Origin: Amycolatopsis sp. NBC_01488
GTDB taxonomy: Bacteria; Actinomycetota; Actinomycetes; Mycobacteriales; Pseudonocardiaceae
Length of the DNA: 64,000 nt
Assembly (NCBI RefSeq): GCF_036227105.1
Contig: NZ_CP109434.1
Span: forward strand, 625,001-689,000
Reading direction: 5' to 3'
Shown: one piece after another, positions 59,557-64,000 of the stretch
How the letters are laid out: every line of letters starts with the position of its first letter
Numbering within the stretch: the stretch's first letter is position 1
Translations under genes and position numbers: made by a program
Notes under the pieces: model-generated
The model's database searches: none
What the model was told of the DNA's origin: nothing
Seen by the model: only the letters and a program-made list of their open reading frames with translations

Positions 59557-60326
59557 GCGAGGATCCTCGCCAGGAACTGCCGGGTCCGCTCGTGCTTCGG
59601 CGCGCTCAGCACCTCCGACGGCGGTCCGGTCTCGACGACCGCGCCGTCGGCCAGGAACACCACCTCGTCGGCGGCCTCCGCGGCGAAGCTCATCTCGTGC
59701 GTCACGACGACCATCGTCATCCCCTCCCCCGCCAACGTACTCATCACTTCCAGCACCTCCCCGACCAGCTCCGGGTCCAGCGCCGACGTCGGCTCGTCGA
59801 ACAGCATCAGCTTCGGTTTCATCGCCAGCGACCGCGCGATCGCGACGCGTTGCTGCTGCCCGCCGGACAGCTGCGCCGGGTAGGCGTCGGCGCGGTGCGC
59901 GAGCCCGACGCGGTCGAGCAGCTCGAGGCCCTGCTTGCGGGCGTCTTCGGAGCGCAGGCCGAGCACCCGGATCGGGCCCTCGACGACGTTCTCGATCGCG
60001 GTTCGGTGCGCGAACAGGTTGAACCGCTGGAACACCATGCCGATGTCACGGCGCTGGCGGGCGACGTCGCGTTCGCGCAGTTCGTACAGCTTCCCGCCGC
60101 GTTGCCGGAAGCCGATCGGCTCGCCGTCGACCCAGATCTGGCCGGCGTCGATCGTCTCGAGCTGGTTGATGCAGCGCAGGAACGTGCTCTTCCCGGCGCC
60201 GGACGGGCCGAGCAGGCAGACGACCTGTCCCTTGTGGACTTCGAGGTCGATGCCGCCGAGGACTTCGGTGTGCCCGTAGGACTTCTTGACGCCGACGGCA
60301 CGCAGCAAGGGCTCAGACACGGGCAC
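59553..60326 (-). CDS. Polar amino-acid ABC transporter ATPase
   Basis: 257 residues. Walker A GPSGAGKST, Q-loop MVFQRFNLFAHRTAIENV, signature LSGGQQQRVAIARSL, Walker B LMLFDEPTSALDPELVGEVL and H-loop VVTHEMSFA, the close GlnQ/HisP pattern. GTG start overlapping the permease end by 14 nt. The FRQRGGKLYELRE insertion resembles ATPases for ectoine or arginine-type uptake. It ends with a 4-nt overlap onto the aminotransferase fusion. Confidence 0.92.
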   Translation of the reverse strand: MPVSEPLLRAVGVKKSYGHTEVLGGIDLEVHKGQVVCLLGPSGAGKSTFLRCINQLETIDAGQIWVDGEPIGFRQRGGKLYELRERDVARQRRDIGMVFQRFNLFAHRTAIENVVEGPIRVLGLRSEDARKQGLELLDRVGLAHRADAYPAQLSGGQQQRVAIARSLAMKPKLMLFDEPTSALDPELVGEVLEVMSTLAGEGMTMVVVTHEMSFAAEAADEVVFLADGAVVETGPPSEVLSAPKHERTRQFLARILA

Positions 60327-61191
60327 TCCTCACCAGCGGCACGCCGCGCAACGCCTTGCCGGCGCGGGCGAGCGGCCCGCGGTCGGCCTGCCCGAACGAG
60401 CGTTCCAGGTAGTGCTGGCCGACCCCGGCGACGGTCACCACGACCATGTACCAGACGGCCGCGGCCAGCAGCGTCTCCATCACCAGCAGGTTGTTGGACG
60501 AGATGTTGTTGGCCGCGTGGATCAGCTCGGTCACGCCGATCACCGACGCCATCGACGTGCCCTTGAGCATGTTGATGAAGTCGTTGCCGGTCGGCGGGAT
60601 GATCACGCGCATCGCCTGGGGCAGCACGACCCGGCGCAGCGTCGCGGCCGGCGTCATGCCGATCGACTTCGCCGCCTCGGTCTGGCCGCTGTCGACGCTG
60701 TTCAGCCCGGCGCGGACGATCTCGGCCATGTACGCGCTTTCGTTGAGCGCCAAGCCGAGGAACGCGGCGGTGAACGCGCTGATCAGCACGTTCGTCTGCT
60801 CGTGGACCAGGAACGGGATGTCGATCACGGGGAAGACGAGCGCCAGGTTGTACCAAAGAAGGATCTGGAGCAGCACGGGCAGGCCGCGGAAGATCCAGAT
60901 GTACCCGGCGGCGAACCACCGGGCAACCGGGTTGGCGCTGCGGCGCAGCAGCGCGATGACGATGCCCAGCACGATCGCGACGGCCTGGGACAGCACCGCC
61001 AGGACGACGGTGTTGAGCAGGCCGGTCGCCATGATGCGGTAGAAGACGAAGTCCGGGACCTGGCTCCACTCGATCTGCGCGTTGCCGAGGGCGATGCCCA
61101 GCAGCACGAGCAGGGCCAGGATGACGACGGCGGCGACCCAGCGTCCCCAGTGCCTCAGCCGGACGATCGGAAGTGGCTCAGGAGCCGCCAT
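60313..61191 (-). CDS. Polar amino-acid ABC transporter permease
   Basis: 292 residues, HisMQ-type: GLLNTVVLAVLSQAVAIVLGIVIALLRRS, WIFRGLPVLLQI (FRGxP motif), ALNESAYMAEIVRAGLNSVDSGQTEAAKSIGMTP (EAA loop) and VLPQAMRVIIPPTGNDFINMLKGTSMASVI. The ATG at 61191 overlaps the binding protein by 14 nt and has AAGGCGG upstream. It forms the membrane pore with the ATPase. Confidence 0.92.
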   Translation of the reverse strand: MAAPEPLPIVRLRHWGRWVAAVVILALLVLLGIALGNAQIEWSQVPDFVFYRIMATGLLNTVVLAVLSQAVAIVLGIVIALLRRSANPVARWFAAGYIWIFRGLPVLLQILLWYNLALVFPVIDIPFLVHEQTNVLISAFTAAFLGLALNESAYMAEIVRAGLNSVDSGQTEAAKSIGMTPAATLRRVVLPQAMRVIIPPTGNDFINMLKGTSMASVIGVTELIHAANNISSNNLLVMETLLAAAVWYMVVVTVAGVGQHYLERSFGQADRGPLARAGKALRGVPLVRSARV

Positions 61192-62125
61192 TGATGACCG
61201 CCTTTTCGATGGCGCCCTGCTCGACACCCCAGGCCCGCAGGATCTTGCCGTAGGTGCCGTCGGTGATCAGCGCCTGCAGGGCCTTCTGCACGGAGTCGCG
61301 CAGCGCCGTGTTGGTCTTGTTGACGCCGATGCCGTACGGCCCGCCTTCGATCGGCTCGCCGGGGACGACCTCGAAGAACTTGCCGTCGCCCGCCGTCCGC
61401 GAGATGTAGACGGCGCTGGGGAGGTCGTTGAGGATCGCGGCGACGCGGCCGGTGCGCAGCTGGTTCTGGTTCTGGTTGTCGCTGTCGGTCGCGGTGACGT
61501 TGACCGCGGGCTTGCCGGCCTGCGTGCACTTGGTGCTCTGCTCGGCGGCGAACTTCTGGTGGCTGGTGCCCTGCACGACGGCGACGTTCTTGCCGCACAA
61601 CGTGTCCGGGCCGGTGATGCCGTCCGGGTTGCCCTTGCGGGTCATGATCGTGATGCCCGAGGTGAAGTAGTCGACGAAGTCGATCTGCGCCTGGCGGGCC
61701 TTGGTGTCGTTCATGCCGGCCATGGTCAGGTCGACGCGGCCGGACTGGAGGCTGGTGATGAGCGAGCCGAACGCCATGTCCTGGTGGGTCACGGTGACAC
61801 CGAGCTTGGCGGCGATCGCCTTGGCGAGGTCGACCTCGTAGCCGATCGGGGTCTTGCCGTCGGCGGCGTAGAAGTTGTTGGGCGCGGACTGCAGGTTCGA
61901 CGCCAGGTGCAGCCCCGCTTGCTTGACGTTGGCCGGCAAGGCCGCGTTGAGCTGGGCGTCCTTCTGCACGCCCTGGACGATCGCGGAGGTGTCCGGGATG
62001 CCCGAGGCGGGCGCGCCGGCGGCCTGCGACGTCCCGCCCGCGCCGTCCGGACCACCACCGCAGGCCGTCACCAGGACGGCCAGGCTCGCGAGCAGCACTG
62101 CCTGTGCGGCACGACAACGGGACAT
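61178..62125 (-). CDS. Amino-acid ABC substrate-binding lipoprotein
   Basis: 315 residues. Lipobox in LAVLVTAC, then a type II SBP_bac_3 fold: IGYEVDLAKAIAAKLGVTVTHQDMAFGSLITSLQSGRVDLTMAGM, DFVDYFTSGITIM, VAVVQGTSHQKFAAEQS. The family binds polar amino acids or opine-like compounds. GGAGG lies 8 nt before the ATG. It is the first gene of the operon and is transcribed from the operator-rich divergent promoter at 62155-62193. Confidence 0.9.
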   Translation of the reverse strand: MSRCRAAQAVLLASLAVLVTACGGGPDGAGGTSQAAGAPASGIPDTSAIVQGVQKDAQLNAALPANVKQAGLHLASNLQSAPNNFYAADGKTPIGYEVDLAKAIAAKLGVTVTHQDMAFGSLITSLQSGRVDLTMAGMNDTKARQAQIDFVDYFTSGITIMTRKGNPDGITGPDTLCGKNVAVVQGTSHQKFAAEQSTKCTQAGKPAVNVTATDSDNQNQNQLRTGRVAAILNDLPSAVYISRTAGDGKFFEVVPGEPIEGGPYGIGVNKTNTALRDSVQKALQALITDGTYGKILRAWGVEQGAIEKAVINGGS

Positions 62126-62154
62126 AACGGACCTCCACTGTTCGGCTGGCCGGA

Positions 62155-62193
62155 ACAGTACAACTCGTTGTTGAAGAGGTCAACTGTCTGTTG
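62155..62193. promoter_or_regulatory. Divergent promoter with tandem operators, amino-acid operon / oxidoreductase
   Basis: Minus strand TTGACC (62183-62178), 17 nt, TACTGT (62160-62155). Two inverted repeats CAACTNNNTGTTG lie at 62161-62173 and 62181-62193, exactly 20 bp apart and covering both the -35 and the spacer. They are between the binding protein (minus) and the oxidoreductase (plus). The DauR-like fusion is a candidate binder. Confidence 0.65.
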
Positions 62194-62221
62194 AAATCTG
62201 TTTCGGTGCTAACTTGCGCGG

Positions 62222-63205
62222 ATGAGCCTGCGGATCGGCATCCTGGGTGCGGCCCGGATCGCGCCCACCGCCCTGGTCAAGCCCGCTTCTTCCAGTTCCG
62301 AAGTCGACGTCGTCGCGGTCGCGGCGCGGTCCCTCGAGCGCGCGCAAGCGTTTGCGGCCCGCCACGACATCCCCGTGGCACACGCGTCGTACGAGGCGCT
62401 GCTCGCCGACCCGGCGGTCGACGCCGTCTACAACCCGCTGCCGAACGGCCTCCACGGCCGGTGGACGCGGGCCGCGCTGGAGGCGGGCAAGCACGTGCTG
62501 TGCGAGAAGCCGTTCACGGCCAACGCGGCGGAGGCCCGCGAGATCGCTCGCCTGGCCGCGGATTCCGGCCGCGTCGTGATGGAGGCGTTCCACTACCGCT
62601 ACCACCCGCTGGCGTTGCGGGTGGAGGAGATCGTGGCGTCGGGCGAGCTGGGCACGGTGGAGCGCGTGGAGACGGCGTTGTGCTTCCCGCTGCCCAAGTT
62701 CTCGGACATCCGTTACGACTACGCCCTGGCAGGCGGCGCGACGATGGACGCGGGCTGCTACGCGGTCCACATGGCCCGCACCTTCGGCGGCGAGACGCCG
62801 TGGGTGGTCTCGGCGTCCGCGAAGCTGCGTTCGCCCGAGATCGACCGGGCGATGACGGCGGAGCTTCGCTACCCGTCGGGCCACACGGGGCGGGTGGAGT
62901 GCTCGATGTGGTCGTCGTCACTGCTCAAGATCAGCGCGAAGGTGGTGGGGTCGCGGGGCTCGATCCGGGTGGTGAACCCGGTGATGCCCCAAGGCTTCCA
63001 CCGCATGCGCGTCGAGGTGGACGGCATCCCCCGCGCGGAGCGGTTCCCGCGGAGGGCGTCGTATTCCTACCAGCTGGACGCGTTCGCGGCGGCGGTCCTG
63101 CGAGGCGAACCGGTGAAGACCTCGGCGGCCGACGCGATCGAGACGATGACCGTGATCGACGAGATCTACCGCGCCGCGGGGTTGCCGTTACGCGAACCGA
63201 GCTGA
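62222..63205 (+). CDS. Gfo/Idh/MocA-family oxidoreductase
   Basis: 327 residues. Rossmann start LRIGILGAARIAPTALVKPA, the LPNGLHGRWTRAALEAGKHVLCEKPF segment with the catalytic-site EKP Lys, and AFHYRYHPL then GGATMDAGCYAVHMARTFGG (the DxGxY-H pair). NAD(P)-dependent oxidation of a sugar, inositol or related alcohol is expected. No ribosome site; TAACTT ends 6 nt before the ATG, a leaderless-type start. It shares its control region with the amino-acid operon. Confidence 0.9.
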   Translation: MSLRIGILGAARIAPTALVKPASSSSEVDVVAVAARSLERAQAFAARHDIPVAHASYEALLADPAVDAVYNPLPNGLHGRWTRAALEAGKHVLCEKPFTANAAEAREIARLAADSGRVVMEAFHYRYHPLALRVEEIVASGELGTVERVETALCFPLPKFSDIRYDYALAGGATMDAGCYAVHMARTFGGETPWVVSASAKLRSPEIDRAMTAELRYPSGHTGRVECSMWSSSLLKISAKVVGSRGSIRVVNPVMPQGFHRMRVEVDGIPRAERFPRRASYSYQLDAFAAAVLRGEPVKTSAADAIETMTVIDEIYRAAGLPLREPS

Positions 63206-63226
63206 GCACGGACTAGCGTGGGCGGC

Positions 63227-63619
63227 ATGAAGATCGACCGCGGCGCGGACTTCCGCGCCTTCTGGACCGAGCGCCGGCTGGCCACCCTGACCACGGTCCG
63301 CCCGGACGGCACCCCGCACGTCGTCGCGGTCGGCGTGACCGTGGACTTCGACGCCGGGCTCGCGCGCGTGATCACGTTCTCGACGTCGGTCAAGGCCAAG
63401 CTGATCCTAGCCGCGGGCACCGACGGCGTCCCCGTCGCGGTGTGCCAGCTGGACGGCCCGAAATGGTCCACTTTGGAGGGACGCGCGGTGCTGCGCGACG
63501 ACCCGGAATCGGTGCGGGACGCGGAAAACCGCTACGCCGCGCGCTACCGGCAGCCCAAGCCGAACCCCCAGCGCGTGGTCCTGGAGATCACCGTCGGCCG
63601 GATCCTCGGCAACGCCTGA
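63227..63619 (+). CDS. PPOX-class F420/FMN-dependent oxidoreductase
   Basis: 130 residues, split beta-barrel: FWTERRLATLTTVRPDGTPHVVAVGVTVD, ARVITFSTSVKAKLI and WSTLEGRAVLRDD. This is the pyridoxamine-phosphate-oxidase-like fold of F420-dependent mycobacterial/actinobacterial reductases. Substrate unknown. The ATG at 63227 has TAGCGT 7 nt upstream and no Shine-Dalgarno. It is 21 nt after the oxidoreductase stop, so it may also be read from there. A dispersed palindrome follows its stop. Confidence 0.87.
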   Translation: MKIDRGADFRAFWTERRLATLTTVRPDGTPHVVAVGVTVDFDAGLARVITFSTSVKAKLILAAGTDGVPVAVCQLDGPKWSTLEGRAVLRDDPESVRDAENRYAARYRQPKPNPQRVVLEITVGRILGNA

Positions 63620-63623
63620 AGAG

Positions 63624-63669
63624 GTCGTGAGTGAGAAACAGTGTGCTAACCCTGTTTCTCACTCACGAC
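63624..63669. repeat. Dispersed palindrome family R2, copy 2
   Basis: Arms 63624-63641 and 63652-63669, 18 bp perfect, 10-nt loop, identical arms to 46030-46075 but with a different loop. It lies between the convergent PPOX and TetR-like genes, and its 3' arm encodes the last residues (VVSEKQ) of the TetR-like protein on the minus strand. Confidence 0.85.
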
Positions 63670-64000
63670 CGCGCGGGCGTGCACCAGGCGCGTGTACTCC
63701 GCCAGGAGCGTCGCCAGCTCGCTGTGTTCGCCCGCCGACGCCAGCTGCTGGTGCCCGACCAGCATCGCCATGCCCAGCGACGTCAGCGTCCGTGCCAGGT
63801 CGCCGTCGCCGACGATGCCCTTGACCGCTTTGCCGACCGTCCGCAGCCGCGCGGCGTCGACGCGTTTCTGAGCCGCTCGCACGGTTTCGTCGTTGGCCGC
63901 CCACGCGCGGATGGCGGCTTCGGCCTCGTGCGGCAGCCCGAGCGTCAGGTCCATCAGCGCGGCGAAGTCCGCCGACGGGCCGCCGCGGCCGAAGTTCCGC
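63646..64000 (-). CDS. TetR-like regulator, C-terminal part (runs off right edge)
   Basis: Open to the right edge; about 117 C-terminal residues are visible (FAALMDLTLGLPHEAEAAIRAW, VDAARLRTVGKAVKGIVGDGDLARTL, MAMLVGHQQLASAGE). The helical pattern resembles the ligand domain of TetR-family regulators, but the DNA-binding part is outside the window, so the family is inferred. The stop TAG lies inside the R2 palindrome, whose arm provides the final codons. Confidence 0.6.
   Translation of the reverse strand, partial: RNFGRGGPSADFAALMDLTLGLPHEAEAAIRAWAANDETVRAAQKRVDAARLRTVGKAVKGIVGDGDLARTLTSLGMAMLVGHQQLASAGEHSELATLLAEYTRLVHARAVVSEKQG

Noticed and set aside
1..64000. tRNA, rRNA, CRISPR, insertion sequences or prophage
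   Set aside because: No tRNA-like TTCGA loop with matching stems, no spaced direct-repeat array and no transposase or integrase motif was seen on either strand.

Overview
The window is a high-GC (about 70% by eye) chromosomal segment from a filamentous actinobacterium. Gene content and style (SARP and ROK regulators, many Tat or lipoprotein exports, F420-type PPOX enzyme, family 2B encapsulin, several leaderless-type starts) best fit Pseudonocardiaceae, most likely Amycolatopsis or a close relative; this is inference without a database search. I saw no rRNA, tRNA, CRISPR array, transposase or phage gene.

Layout. 1-5.5 kb: a LuxR-HTH/glyoxalase fusion, a hydratase, an acyl-CoA dehydrogenase behind a perfect palindrome, and a DEAD-box helicase. 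5.5-9.5 kb: an SMP-30 lactonase/membrane protein pair and a sulfonate/nitrate-type ABC importer. 9.8-17 kb: a QueA-like enzyme coupled to an SDR, an NCS1 permease, an orphan sensor kinase and a secreted sedolisin. 17.4-25 kb: a carbohydrate block (ROK regulator, GH63-like, GH29, GH105, GH28) with several candidate operators. 25-32.5 kb: TetR, PhoD, then an AfsR/SARP regulator flanked by two secreted SH3-like proteins. Both target promoters carry the same 11-bp-spaced TGTACG repeats placed 8 bp from a -10 box. 32.6-36 kb: GH88 and a probable copper-linked trio (DUF4396, DUF305, DUF6153) with a CsoR-type palindrome. 36-40.6 kb: an orphan sugar-binding lipoprotein, a phytase-like esterase, and a propeller protein/DUF4239 pair. 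41-43.4 kb: a family 2B encapsulin shell followed by a polyprenyl diphosphate synthase, its probable cargo. 43.5-50.5 kb: CapA, then a CUT2 arabinose-like ABC operon ending in a FadR-type GntR regulator and a GH105. 50.5-56.2 kb: DinB, a small HTH/membrane/ABC-2 exporter operon whose ATPase is frameshifted, and a secreted aminopeptidase. 56.3-62.1 kb: a caspase-EACC1 conflict-type module (caspase doubly frameshifted) next to an amino-acid ABC operon ending in an aminotransferase-PAS-HTH fusion. 62.2-64 kb: a Gfo/Idh/MocA oxidoreductase, a PPOX enzyme and the 3' part of a TetR-like gene.

Themes. (1) Pectin and hemicellulose use: GH28, two GH105, GH88 and GH29 plus a pentose/hexuronate-type importer, spread over 30 kb and apparently under several different regulators. 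(2) Dispersed perfect palindromes: two families occur twice each in the window and sit at gene ends, one of them inside an operon between a binding protein and its ATPase and one supplying the last codons of a regulator. (3) Many genes have a -10-like hexamer 6-8 nt before the start codon, pointing to leaderless transcripts.
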